From Shewanella schlegeliana (lineage in GTDB: Bacteria > Pseudomonadota > Gammaproteobacteria > Enterobacterales > Shewanellaceae): a DNA stretch of 64,000 nucleotides. The notes under the pieces are model-generated. The model saw nothing but the letters and a program-made list of their open reading frames with translations, had not been told where the DNA came from and ran no database searches. A program made the translations under genes and the position numbers. This document shows positions 35,336 to 43,684 of the stretch, piece after piece. Each line of letters begins with the position of its first letter. Positions within the stretch are counted from its first letter, which is position 1. The stretch covers positions 109,732 through 173,731 of the forward strand of contig NZ_JAESVD010000012.1 in NCBI RefSeq assembly GCF_016765635.1, written 5' to 3'.

Positions 35336-36208
35336 ATGCGCAAACTACCACCGCTTAGGGCTTTACAGGTTTTCGAAGCAGCGGCCAGACAGTCGCACTT
35401 TTCCCGTGCCGCCACCGAACTTTGCATCACTCAAAGCGCGGTATCTCATCAGGTAAAACAACTTGAAGAGCACTATGGTGAGCGCCTGTTCAAACGAGAA
35501 GGACGACAGTTGCGGCTTACCGCTAAAGGGGAGTTACTGTATCGAGAGTTGGAACGGATCTTCAATGAACTGAGCGACTTAAGTATGCAGATCAGTGGCG
35601 ACAGTAATGACCAATTGCGGCTAGCGGTTTATAGCTCATTTGCTATCAAGTGGCTGATCCCAAGACTCAGCGACTTTCGGCGTCAGCACCCACAGATAAA
35701 AATTCGTCTCGAAATGATTGCCGAGGATCCCGAGTTAAGCGATAGCGTAGCGGATATGTTTATCACAGGCCAGAGTGGCCAGCCGGGCTATTACCATCAA
35801 TCTCTGCATAAAGAGCGCCTAATTCCGGTCATCAGTCCAAGTCTGCTAACAGCTGAAAGTCAGCCCCTGAAGGAGTTAATGGCTCATCCGTTGCTCACCG
35901 TTGACGAAGGACCATTAGGCTTAGACTGGGATAGGTGGTTTGAGGCCAATAATATGCTACTACCACAGTCGCAACAGCAACATATCTTTAGCCATGTATT
36001 AATGGCTATTGAAGCGGCGATTGCGGGTCAAGGGATTGCACTGGCATCGGACTTTATGGTGCAAGCTGATATTGAAAGAGGGCTGTTAGTGGAGCTAGAT
36101 CTGCCCGATATCTTAACAGGCTTCGAGTTCTATTTTAGCTGTAAGCAACGACGCCTAAAAGAGCCTGCCATCGCAGCATTTGTGGATTGGTTAAGCCAGC
36201 AAAATTGA
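35336..36208 (+). CDS. LysR-family regulator (GcvA/AmpR-like)
   Basis: A 290-residue LysR regulator with a strongly GcvA/AmpR-like helix-turn-helix (LPPLRALQVFEAAARQSHFS, then AATELCITQSAVSHQVKQLE, about 4-45). It has an effector-binding domain at about 90-285. GcvA acts on the glycine cleavage genes, AmpR on beta-lactamase; neither target is in this window. It diverges from a DMT transporter, its most likely target. A terminator shared with trpS follows it. Confidence 0.9.
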   Translation: MRKLPPLRALQVFEAAARQSHFSRAATELCITQSAVSHQVKQLEEHYGERLFKREGRQLRLTAKGELLYRELERIFNELSDLSMQISGDSNDQLRLAVYSSFAIKWLIPRLSDFRRQHPQIKIRLEMIAEDPELSDSVADMFITGQSGQPGYYHQSLHKERLIPVISPSLLTAESQPLKELMAHPLLTVDEGPLGLDWDRWFEANNMLLPQSQQQHIFSHVLMAIEAAIAGQGIALASDFMVQADIERGLLVELDLPDILTGFEFYFSCKQRRLKEPAIAAFVDWLSQQN

Positions 36209-36214
36209 GCCAAT

Positions 36215-36243
36215 AAAAAAGCCAGCGAATATCGCTGGCTTTC
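36215..36243. terminator. Bidirectional terminator between lysR and trpS
   Basis: The stem AAAGCCAGCGA / TCGCTGGCTTT with a short AT loop has T-runs on both strands. It serves the plus-strand regulator and the minus-strand rpe-gph-trpS operon. Confidence 0.85.
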
Positions 36244-36259
36244 ATTAACTCGAATCGTG

Positions 36260-37270
36260 TTAAACGATAAGACCGATCTTTTCGTAAACGTCTTTAATGG
36301 TAACTTCTGCACGAGCCTGTGCTTTCTCTGCGCCATCTTTCATCACTTGATTCAAGAAAGCTTGGTCTGCACGGTACTCTTTAAAACGCTGCTGTAGTGG
36401 CTCAAGCATACCAACAACCGCCTCACCTGTAGCGACTTTCAAGTGGCCATACATCTTGCCTTCGAACTCAGCCTCTAAGCTGGCAATCGACTGGCCAGTA
36501 CAACCTGACATCAAGCTTAGCAGGTTTGACACGCCTGGTTTTTCGGCAACATCGAAGCGAACGACTGGTGGCTCTTGGCCGTCTGTCATCGCCTTTTTAA
36601 TCTTCTTCATGATCGCTTTTGGATCTTCTAGTAGGCCAATAACGTTATTACGGTTATCGTCAGACTTAGACATCTTCTTCAGCGGATCTTGTAGCGACAT
36701 CACCTTAGCACCATGCTCAGGAATGAATGGCTCAGGGATCACGAAAGTCTCGCCGTAAGCATTGTTAAAGCGAGTCGCGATATCGCGAGTCAACTCTAGG
36801 TGCTGCTTCTGATCTTGACCCACAGGGATCTCGTTCGCTTGATAAAGCAAAATGTCTGCTGCCATCAGTACCGGGTAACCAAATAGCCCCACGTTAATGT
36901 TGTTAGCGTGCTTTTGCGACTTATCTTTAAACTGCGTCATGCGGTTTAGCTCACCCATCTGGGTGTAACAGTTTAATGCCCAACCAAGTTGTGTGTGCTG
37001 TGGCACCTGTGACTGGATAAATACCGTGCTCTTCTTTGGATCGACACCACAAGCCAAATACAGCGCTAGAGTATCAAGACACGCTTCGCGCAATTTAACA
37101 GGATCTTGTCTGACAGTGATCGCATGCAGGTCAACGACGCAATAAAGGCAATCATGACTATCTTGCATCGCAACCCACTGACGTAACGCGCCCATATAGT
37201 TGCCGATGGTTAGCTCGCCTGATGGCTGAGCACCGCTTAGAACTACTGGTTTCGTTAGGGGTGTCGTCAT
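36260..37270 (-). CDS. trpS: Tryptophanyl-tRNA synthetase
   Basis: A 336-residue class I synthetase. The HIGH-type motif appears as PSGELTIGNYMGAL (TIGN, about 17-29) and the KMSKS motif as KKMSKSDD near residue 195. Length and C-terminal helices fit bacterial TrpRS. It starts 5 bases after the gph stop, in the rpe-gph-trpS operon known from enteric and related bacteria. No Trp-leader or T-box is seen. Confidence 0.97.
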   Translation of the reverse strand: MTTPLTKPVVLSGAQPSGELTIGNYMGALRQWVAMQDSHDCLYCVVDLHAITVRQDPVKLREACLDTLALYLACGVDPKKSTVFIQSQVPQHTQLGWALNCYTQMGELNRMTQFKDKSQKHANNINVGLFGYPVLMAADILLYQANEIPVGQDQKQHLELTRDIATRFNNAYGETFVIPEPFIPEHGAKVMSLQDPLKKMSKSDDNRNNVIGLLEDPKAIMKKIKKAMTDGQEPPVVRFDVAEKPGVSNLLSLMSGCTGQSIASLEAEFEGKMYGHLKVATGEAVVGMLEPLQQRFKEYRADQAFLNQVMKDGAEKAQARAEVTIKDVYEKIGLIV

Positions 37271-37275
37271 TTTGT

Positions 37276-37974
37276 TTATTGCTCCGTTGCTTTATCGCAC
37301 TGATTGAGTAGCGCGGTTATTTCACTAAATTGTTCACATACGGCATCAGGGCCGCTTAGCCCAATATCTTCACCGTAGTTATAGCCGTAGGTCAAGCCCA
37401 CAGAGGCTACCTTAGCCGCTTTTGCCGCTAAAATATCGTTCTTTGAGTCACCAACCATCAGCAACTGCACAGTTTCTAGCTGCCACTCATGCAAAATATG
37501 CTGTAGTGGTAGCGGATCAGGCTTCATCTTAGACAGTGAATCTCCACCAAGCACGAGGCTAAAGTAACCATCGATATTGAATGCTTTCAACAACGGAATG
37601 GTAAATTCAAAAGGCTTGTTGGTTACAATTGCCATACGGTAACCCGCTTGCTGAAGCCGAGATAATACCGATTCAACGCCAGCATAGAGTACGCTATGTT
37701 GCTGCAGATTGAGCTTATAGAAATGCATAAAGCGTGGCATGCAAGCTTGTAGCTGCTCTTCAGCTACCTGTTCATCGAGTGCAAAAGACAAGGCTCTTCG
37801 CATCAGCATCTGCGCACCATTACCAACCCAACTGCGCACTTGCTCATCGCTACATAGGGGCAATTCAAGCTCTGCTAGAGTTGCACGTGTGGCCGCAGCA
37901 AGATCGGGCACGCTGTCGATAAGCGTGCCGTCTAAGTCAAATGCTACCGCTTTAATTTGACTAAACTTGCTCAT
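37276..37974 (-). CDS. gph: Phosphoglycolate phosphatase
   Basis: A 232-residue HAD-superfamily hydrolase that removes 2-phosphoglycolate, a by-product of DNA repair. The nucleophile motif is FDLDGTLIDSVPDL (about 12-25), motif II is IVTNKPFEF near 120, and the acidic motif is LMVGDSKNDILAA near 173. It lies 3 bases from rpe and 5 bases from trpS, in an operon on the minus strand. Confidence 0.95.
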   Translation of the reverse strand: MSKFSQIKAVAFDLDGTLIDSVPDLAAATRATLAELELPLCSDEQVRSWVGNGAQMLMRRALSFALDEQVAEEQLQACMPRFMHFYKLNLQQHSVLYAGVESVLSRLQQAGYRMAIVTNKPFEFTIPLLKAFNIDGYFSLVLGGDSLSKMKPDPLPLQHILHEWQLETVQLLMVGDSKNDILAAKAAKVASVGLTYGYNYGEDIGLSGPDAVCEQFSEITALLNQCDKATEQ

Positions 37975-37977
37975 TGA

Positions 37978-38652
37978 TTACGCCTCGATGCTTGCAAGCT
38001 CTGCACGCATCTCATCGATTACCGCTTTATAGTCAGGGGTGTTGAAAATGGCAGAACCGGCAACAAACATATCAGCACCAGCCGCTGCTATCTCAGCAAT
38101 GTTGTCGACTTTAACACCACCATCAACTTGTAGGCGAATGTCATAACCACTGTCATCGATAAGCTTACGCACCTGACGCAACTTATCTAAAGTAGTAGGG
38201 ATAAATGACTGACCACCAAAACCTGGGTTGACCGACATCAATAAGATAACGTCAAGTTTATCCATTACGTGATCTAGGTAATGTAGCGGCGTTGCAGGGT
38301 TGAGCACTAAGCCAGCTTTACAACCCGATTCTTTAATCAGCTGCAGAGTGCGATCCACATGCTCGGAGGCTTCTGGGTGGAAAGTAATGATCGATGCACC
38401 CGCTTTGGCAAAGTCAGGGATGATACGGTCGACAGGCTTCACCATTAGATGCACGTCAATATCGGCGGTAATACCATAGTTACGCAGTGCCTGACATACC
38501 ATAGGGCCAATCGTTAGATTTGGTACATAATGATTATCCATCACATCAAAATGAACCACATCAGCCCCTGCGTTTAATACCGCATCGACATCTTCACCTA
38601 AACGAGCAAAATCGGCAGATAAAATAGAAGGAGCAATCAAAAATGGACGCAT
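37978..38652 (-). CDS. rpe: Ribulose-phosphate 3-epimerase
   Basis: A 224-residue TIM-barrel enzyme that interconverts ribulose 5-phosphate and xylulose 5-phosphate in the pentose phosphate pathway. Signature regions are APSILSADFARLGEDV at the N-terminus, VHFDVMDNHYVPNLTIGPMV (metal-binding His and Asp), and MSVNPGFGGQSFIP near 140. It is the first gene of the minus-strand rpe-gph-trpS operon. Confidence 0.97.
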   Translation of the reverse strand: MRPFLIAPSILSADFARLGEDVDAVLNAGADVVHFDVMDNHYVPNLTIGPMVCQALRNYGITADIDVHLMVKPVDRIIPDFAKAGASIITFHPEASEHVDRTLQLIKESGCKAGLVLNPATPLHYLDHVMDKLDVILLMSVNPGFGGQSFIPTTLDKLRQVRKLIDDSGYDIRLQVDGGVKVDNIAEIAAAGADMFVAGSAIFNTPDYKAVIDEMRAELASIEA

Positions 38653-38852
38653 ATCGAACTCACCTGAATGTTTAAGAAGTACGCTATTCTACCTTTTGCA
38701 GCCATAGCCCTCTACACCCTTGAGCGCATTTCAGCTAATTAGCTGGGGGAAAATATTTCATTCGATTAGCAAAATGGGATTTAAATGTAAAAAATGTTTA
38801 AAATATAGGCTACTTTGCTATACTACTTCGACTAGGAGAAAATGGAGGCGTA

Positions 38853-39191
38853 ATGAAAGGACTAACCCAGAACAGAGCAGTAATAAAATCTGCTGCTATT
38901 CTTGCGCTTGCGACTTCTGCAATTGCAGCACTTGCCTTATCATCTGCTCCTGTAGAAACAACGTCAACCCTAGCTTGTGCTTGTGATAGCACAAACAGCC
39001 AATATAACCCTAGTCTACCCGCAAGCCACCCCAGCAACCGCTGTGCAAATCAATCTCACGATCTAAGCTGGAAGAGTTGGTTAACAGGTAAGAGCCAAAC
39101 CAATCAATTGCATTTTATCGATCTGTTTGAGCTGCTATACGGTCACGAAAGCGCACCTATCAGTAAAAATACTCCGCTAAACGGCAAGTAA
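38853..39191 (+). CDS. Hypothetical exported protein between rpe and dam
   Basis: A 112-residue protein with a probable signal peptide (AAILALATSAIAALALSSA, about 14-32) and a mature part with three cysteines (LACACD and NRCAN). A GGAGG site precedes the ATG, which supports the start. No known domain was recognised. It is 8 bases upstream of the DUF2970 gene, so the two are likely one operon. The same small genes seem to be a fixed feature of this locus in Shewanella, by my memory of the gene order. Confidence 0.65.
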   Translation: MKGLTQNRAVIKSAAILALATSAIAALALSSAPVETTSTLACACDSTNSQYNPSLPASHPSNRCANQSHDLSWKSWLTGKSQTNQLHFIDLFELLYGHESAPISKNTPLNGK

Positions 39192-39199
39192 TAGGTTAA

Positions 39200-39385
39200 A
39201 TGCTGCGCCGCTTCTGGCAAATACTCTCGAGCACTTTAGCCGCTTTCTTTGGTGTGCAAACAGAACAAAATCGCATTAGAGATTTTCAAACCACCTCCCC
39301 CATTGCCTTTATCATTATGGGCATAGTACTGGCGATACTGTTTGTGGTTGCACTTCTGCTTATCGTCAATCAAGTACTAACTTGA
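39200..39385 (+). CDS. DUF2970 small membrane protein
   Basis: A 61-residue protein matching DUF2970: SSTLAAFFGVQTEQNRIRDF followed by one membrane helix (PIAFIIMGIVLAILFVVALL, about 33-52). Family members are common in beta- and gammaproteobacteria and have no known function. It lies 8 bases after the exported hypothetical protein and is convergent with dam. Confidence 0.8.
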   Translation: MLRRFWQILSSTLAAFFGVQTEQNRIRDFQTTSPIAFIIMGIVLAILFVVALLLIVNQVLT

Positions 39386-39410
39386 TCAACGAGAATAAAC
39401 ATGGGCTAAG

Positions 39411-40250
39411 TTAGTCATTTTCGCTGTGATAGGAATCATCGTACAAAGCCATCAACTCGTCGACCTTCTTACGGCCGCTTCCCTTCTGACTAATGTTACG
39501 TTGCACCTGTATCGTACCAAAACGCGCGCCATGATATAGCTCTCGCGTTAGAGGAATATCATGGTTACTGATCAACACAGGAATACCCCGCTCAATCGCG
39601 GTATGGCGTGCATGTCTGGCAAGCAAAGCCTGATCGTCTAACGAGAAACCACTGCCGACATATGTAGTGAAGCTAGCTGTAGTTGATAATGGTGCATATG
39701 GAGGATCGCAATACACTACATCCCCGGCTTGAGTCATATCTATCGCTTGCTCGTAGCCGATACAATGAAACTCGGCATTTTGTGCTTTAAGCGAGAATGC
39801 ACGGATCTCTTTCTCTGGGAAGTAAGGTTTTTTATATGAACCAAATGGCACATTAAAACCACCTTTGCGGTTATAACGGCACAGGCCATTAAAGCCATGA
39901 CGATTCATATAGAGAAAATAGACTGAGCGCGTAAAGGGATCTGTGGTCGCATTAAATGCGGTACGGATCTTATAGTAAGCTTCCTTGTCGTTCATCTCAG
40001 GAACGAAAAGCGCCTTTGCGGCTTCGATATATCTATCGGGCTCTTTTTGCACTATCTTGTACAAGTTAATCAGATCATGATTAATATCGCATAGTAGATA
40101 GTTACTGTAGTTAGTATTGAGGAAGACCGAGCCTGCGCCCACAAAGGGTTCAACCAGACGATCGCCTTCAGGCAAATACTCAGCTAAGGCTTCAATCAGT
40201 TTAAATTTTCCGCCAGCCCACTTCAAAAAGGCCCTTTGTTTTTTAATCAT
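39411..40250 (-). CDS. dam: DNA adenine methyltransferase (GATC)
   Basis: A 279-residue class alpha adenine methyltransferase. The AdoMet motif is FLKWAGGK near the start, and the catalytic DPPY motif is CDPPYAPL near residue 180. It methylates GATC sites and so guides mismatch repair, replication timing and gene regulation. It follows damX on the minus strand with a 54-bp gap, within the aroK-aroB-damX-dam order typical of gammaproteobacteria. Confidence 0.96.
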   Translation of the reverse strand: MIKKQRAFLKWAGGKFKLIEALAEYLPEGDRLVEPFVGAGSVFLNTNYSNYLLCDINHDLINLYKIVQKEPDRYIEAAKALFVPEMNDKEAYYKIRTAFNATTDPFTRSVYFLYMNRHGFNGLCRYNRKGGFNVPFGSYKKPYFPEKEIRAFSLKAQNAEFHCIGYEQAIDMTQAGDVVYCDPPYAPLSTTASFTTYVGSGFSLDDQALLARHARHTAIERGIPVLISNHDIPLTRELYHGARFGTIQVQRNISQKGSGRKKVDELMALYDDSYHSEND

Positions 40251-40304
40251 TTAAATTGATTGAACACTGTGAAAAAAAGAGAGCTGATGATTGTACTCTG
40301 TTTA

Positions 40305-41714
40305 TTATTGAATTTCACGACTTGGTAGTACATCTTGTAGCTCATATTCATTAAGATCTTGCCAAGTGCGGATCCAAGGGGCTGAAATCCCGGTTTTTGT
40401 CGTTAACTGCACCGCTTGTTGTCTAGCGACTTGAGCGCTGTTAAATTCACCAAATAGCACTACCCAACGCTGTTTATAGCGCGCAACCCTCACCTCAGGT
40501 ATATCCTTAAGTGCCGCTAACATTTTATAAAGTGAATCTATCTGCTTAACACTCGCAAGTTGCAGTGTGTAACCTTGGGTTGGTCTGCTCAACGAACTTG
40601 TTTGCGACGCCTTTGGCTCGATAGCCTCTGCGGCTACAACCTCTTTCTTATCACCTTGGCTTTGTGGAGCCTGAGCAGCTTGTTTCTCTGTTTCAGCACT
40701 AAACGTTGTAATGGGCTTAGCTTTATATGTCGCAACAGCCTCAATATCGTTAACGACAACTTCTTCCTCTTTTACCTGCTCTGCTTGCGGTTTAGTACTC
40801 TGTATTACTTGTGCGTCAAGGGGTCTTAAGTAATTTGCTAATAACTGCTCGCCATACTCAGCAAGAAAGCGACTCTCAGAATCGGGGGTAGCTTTAGCAT
40901 CGATAGCGAATTTAACATCACTCGATGCAGGGTCTTTCTTATCGGCATCACCATCTAGTAGTAACCAGCTAAGTAGCAATACTGCAATACACAGAAATGA
41001 GACTGACACTATAGTTCTGATTCGAGAGTTTGCAGGCTCTTGCTGCTCATCACCATTGAGGGCTAGCTCAAGTAAACTGACCACTTCTTTCGGCGTTCCC
41101 CGCTGTAACTCCAAACGATTTTTAACTATGTCTCTAGGAGTAAAAGGCTGCTGCTCACTGCGGCTTAACAGTGTGTAATATAAACCTTCTCGCTCCGCTT
41201 GCTCTAAGGGCTCGATATGGATTGGAAGTACTTGCTCTAACAACGACTCAGGAAGCTGTGCGGCCACATCATCAAAGAACTCTATGGGTGAGGTCATGAC
41301 AATCTTGACTGACTTATTCCCCAAATTCATCTGACTAAGCACGATGCATTCCGCCCAGATTTCAAGAGGTAAAAGGTGGGCGTCATCGAGTACGATACAA
41401 CTAGCCGTCGGTAGGGATTCCGCCACGCTAAGCAGACTCTCAGGTAACGGGATCTCGTCGTCAAAAACAGGATCACTTAGTAGTTGAACCAGAACCTTAC
41501 GCCGGATCTCAGCGCTATCACAATGTTTTGGGCAGATAACAAATGCAGAGCTATGCCGCTCAAGCTCATTGAGCAAAGCGGTGACGAGCGTTGTTTTACC
41601 CGCGCCCTCTTCTCCGGTGAGCACCATTAGCTGCTCACCGTACAGACTAATATGCAGCAAGCGATGCAACAGTGAGTGTTGACTGGGTAATAGGGTTGAA
41701 TCTGAAAACGGCAT
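40305..41714 (-). CDS. damX: DamX: AAA ATPase-like and SPOR-domain cell division protein
   Basis: A 469-residue protein. The N-terminal half is an AAA/ExeA-like ATPase (Walker A GEEGAGKTT near 35-43, Walker B IVLDDAHLLP near 105-115). One membrane helix follows (IVSVSFLCIAVLLLSWLLL, about 235-254), then a charged linker rich in Ala, Lys and Glu. The C-terminal SPOR domain (GYTLQLASVKQIDSLYKMLA, about 382-460) binds denuded septal peptidoglycan. E. coli DamX has a degenerate N-terminal part, while this version keeps an ATPase motif as in other marine gammaproteobacteria. Confidence 0.9.
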   Translation of the reverse strand: MPFSDSTLLPSQHSLLHRLLHISLYGEQLMVLTGEEGAGKTTLVTALLNELERHSSAFVICPKHCDSAEIRRKVLVQLLSDPVFDDEIPLPESLLSVAESLPTASCIVLDDAHLLPLEIWAECIVLSQMNLGNKSVKIVMTSPIEFFDDVAAQLPESLLEQVLPIHIEPLEQAEREGLYYTLLSRSEQQPFTPRDIVKNRLELQRGTPKEVVSLLELALNGDEQQEPANSRIRTIVSVSFLCIAVLLLSWLLLDGDADKKDPASSDVKFAIDAKATPDSESRFLAEYGEQLLANYLRPLDAQVIQSTKPQAEQVKEEEVVVNDIEAVATYKAKPITTFSAETEKQAAQAPQSQGDKKEVVAAEAIEPKASQTSSLSRPTQGYTLQLASVKQIDSLYKMLAALKDIPEVRVARYKQRWVVLFGEFNSAQVARQQAVQLTTKTGISAPWIRTWQDLNEYELQDVLPSREIQ

Positions 41715-41871
41715 CTAAAAATTGCCCCAATCAGATAATAGAAGCTTTAGCACCTTAATTTTAAGCGGCAAAAGTTCTTGGCCATGCAACACATTGATAG
41801 CCAGAAAAGGAGGAGTAAAATTTTGATTCTCTATAATGAGTTTAGCGTTCACCAATCACCTGCAACATAAC

Positions 41872-42951
41872 TTATGCGCAGTTGATAACCTCTTCCAGTA
41901 ACTCATCGGATACATCGCTGTAGATCCCTGCTTGGCCAATGCCTTCGGGTAACACCAATCGTAATTGTCCTTTGAGCACCTTCTTGTCTCGGCGCATATG
42001 CTTAATGAATTGTTCAAAATTCATTGTTTCTGGAGCTATTGTGGGTAGGTCGAATGCCGCTAATAGTGCTGTAATGCGACAAACTATTGACTCATCCACT
42101 AATCCAAGCTTATTTGAGGTTATTGCAGCAAGGACTGTGCCAGCGGAAACAGCTTCACCGTGCAGCCAAACTCCGTAGCCCATTTCGGCTTCAATAGCGT
42201 GACCAAAGGTATGACCAAGATTTAACAGTGCCCGTACGGCCTGTTCGGTTTCATCTTTTTCGACGACTTCCGCCTTGATTTCACAGCAACGGCTAATCGC
42301 ATACTCGAGCGCATCTTTATCCAGAGACTTTAATGCTTCAACATTGTTCTCAAGCCATTGGAAGAAATCTGCATCCCAAATAATGCCGTATTTAATCACC
42401 TCTGCCATACCCGCTGCGAATTCACGCTTAGGTAATGTACTTAGGCAATTTGTATCAATTAACACACACTTAGGCTGATAGAAGGCACCTATCATATTTT
42501 TACCTAGCGGGTGATTAACTGCGGTTTTGCCGCCAACAGATGAATCGACCTGAGATAAAAGCGTTGTAGGGATCTGAATAAAATCGATGCCTCGCTGATA
42601 ACTGGCCGCCGCAAAGCCTGTCATATCACCAATCACACCTCCGCCAAGAGCGACTAACACCGTATCTCGACCGAGATTTTGCTCTAACAATGAGGTGAAA
42701 ATCGCGTTCATCTGCTCAAGGGTTTTATACTGCTCACCATCAGGCAGAATGACAGGTTTGACGCACGCGAAATCCGACAGCATAGCTTCTACCTGTTCGA
42801 GATAGAGAGGCGCAATCGTTTCGTTGGTGACAATAAGGATGTTTTTAGCTTGAAGATAGCGAGCTAAAAGCTCGCTACTTCTAAACAAATTCTGGCCTAT
42901 TTCGATGGGATAACTACGTTCTCCGAGTTCAACCAGAACTTGCTTCGTCAT
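41872..42951 (-). CDS. aroB: 3-dehydroquinate synthase
   Basis: A 359-residue enzyme of the shikimate pathway that turns DAHP into 3-dehydroquinate using NAD+ and a metal ion. Motifs seen are LPDGEQYKTL near 70, ALGGGVIGDMTGFAAA near 100-115, TTLLSQVDSSVGGKTAVNHP near 130-150 and the metal-binding LNLGHTFGHAIE. It lies one base from aroK, so the two share an operon. Confidence 0.97.
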   Translation of the reverse strand: MTKQVLVELGERSYPIEIGQNLFRSSELLARYLQAKNILIVTNETIAPLYLEQVEAMLSDFACVKPVILPDGEQYKTLEQMNAIFTSLLEQNLGRDTVLVALGGGVIGDMTGFAAASYQRGIDFIQIPTTLLSQVDSSVGGKTAVNHPLGKNMIGAFYQPKCVLIDTNCLSTLPKREFAAGMAEVIKYGIIWDADFFQWLENNVEALKSLDKDALEYAISRCCEIKAEVVEKDETEQAVRALLNLGHTFGHAIEAEMGYGVWLHGEAVSAGTVLAAITSNKLGLVDESIVCRITALLAAFDLPTIAPETMNFEQFIKHMRRDKKVLKGQLRLVLPEGIGQAGIYSDVSDELLEEVINCA

Positions 42952-42952
42952 A

Positions 42953-43468
42953 TTAAAAACCTAATTGTTCAATAATTTGGTTTGCAACAACTTTGGCGCT
43001 TTGCTCATCAGTCTTAACGATGACATCTGCAATCTCTTCATAAAGAGGATTGCGCACCTCGGCTAGACTCTCTAGCACTTCTCTTGGGTCATCGACCTGT
43101 AGCAATGGACGACGCTTATCTCTTTGCGTACGTGCAACTTGCTTATCGATAGTCGTTTCAAGGTAAACAACGATGCCGCGTGCAGAAAGATTGTTACGGA
43201 TCTCTTTGCTCTGAATCGAACCGCCGCCAGTTGCTAATACAATACCTTGCTTTTCGGTTAAGTCTGCAACAACCTGCGTTTCGCGGTTGCGGAAGCCCTC
43301 TTCACCCTCAACATCAAAAACCCATGCGATATCAGCACCTGTGCGGTTTTCAATTTCTTGATCTGAATCGTGGAACTCTAAGTGCAGCATCTGCGCCAGA
43401 TGACGGCCTATAGTGCTTTTACCAGCCCCCATAGGGCCTACTAGGAAAATATTACGTTTTTCGGCCAT
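42953..43468 (-). CDS. aroK: Shikimate kinase I
   Basis: A 171-residue P-loop kinase that phosphorylates shikimate. The P-loop is GPMGAGKSTIGR (about 11-22), the shikimate-binding residues are in FHDSDQEIE and the GGGS segment near 80, and the lid arginine region is RDKRRPLL near 118. AroK rather than AroL is indicated by its place before aroB. It lies downstream of pilQ, separated by a terminator. Confidence 0.96.
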   Translation of the reverse strand: MAEKRNIFLVGPMGAGKSTIGRHLAQMLHLEFHDSDQEIENRTGADIAWVFDVEGEEGFRNRETQVVADLTEKQGIVLATGGGSIQSKEIRNNLSARGIVVYLETTIDKQVARTQRDKRRPLLQVDDPREVLESLAEVRNPLYEEIADVIVKTDEQSAKVVANQIIEQLGF

Positions 43469-43641
43469 TGATTTATACGTCTGAATCTTATTGAAGTTTG
43501 CCTACGCCAACCCAAATAACGAGAGTTGACCTTTAATGTTACCTTGCTCTATTGAGACTTGACCGCTGATTATCTCAGCTAAATGCCATCTATGGCAAGC
43601 GAGTAATGCATTTCTATCAAAAATGTATCGACCAAAATGAC

Positions 43642-43668
43642 AAAGCCAGCGCCAATTACGCTGGCTTT
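43642..43668 (-). terminator. Terminator of the pilMNOPQ operon
   Basis: The stem AAAGCCAGC / GCTGGCTTT with a T-rich tail on the minus strand lies between the pilQ stop and the aroK promoter. Confidence 0.75.
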
Positions 43669-43684
43669 TAAAATATCTATTCGC

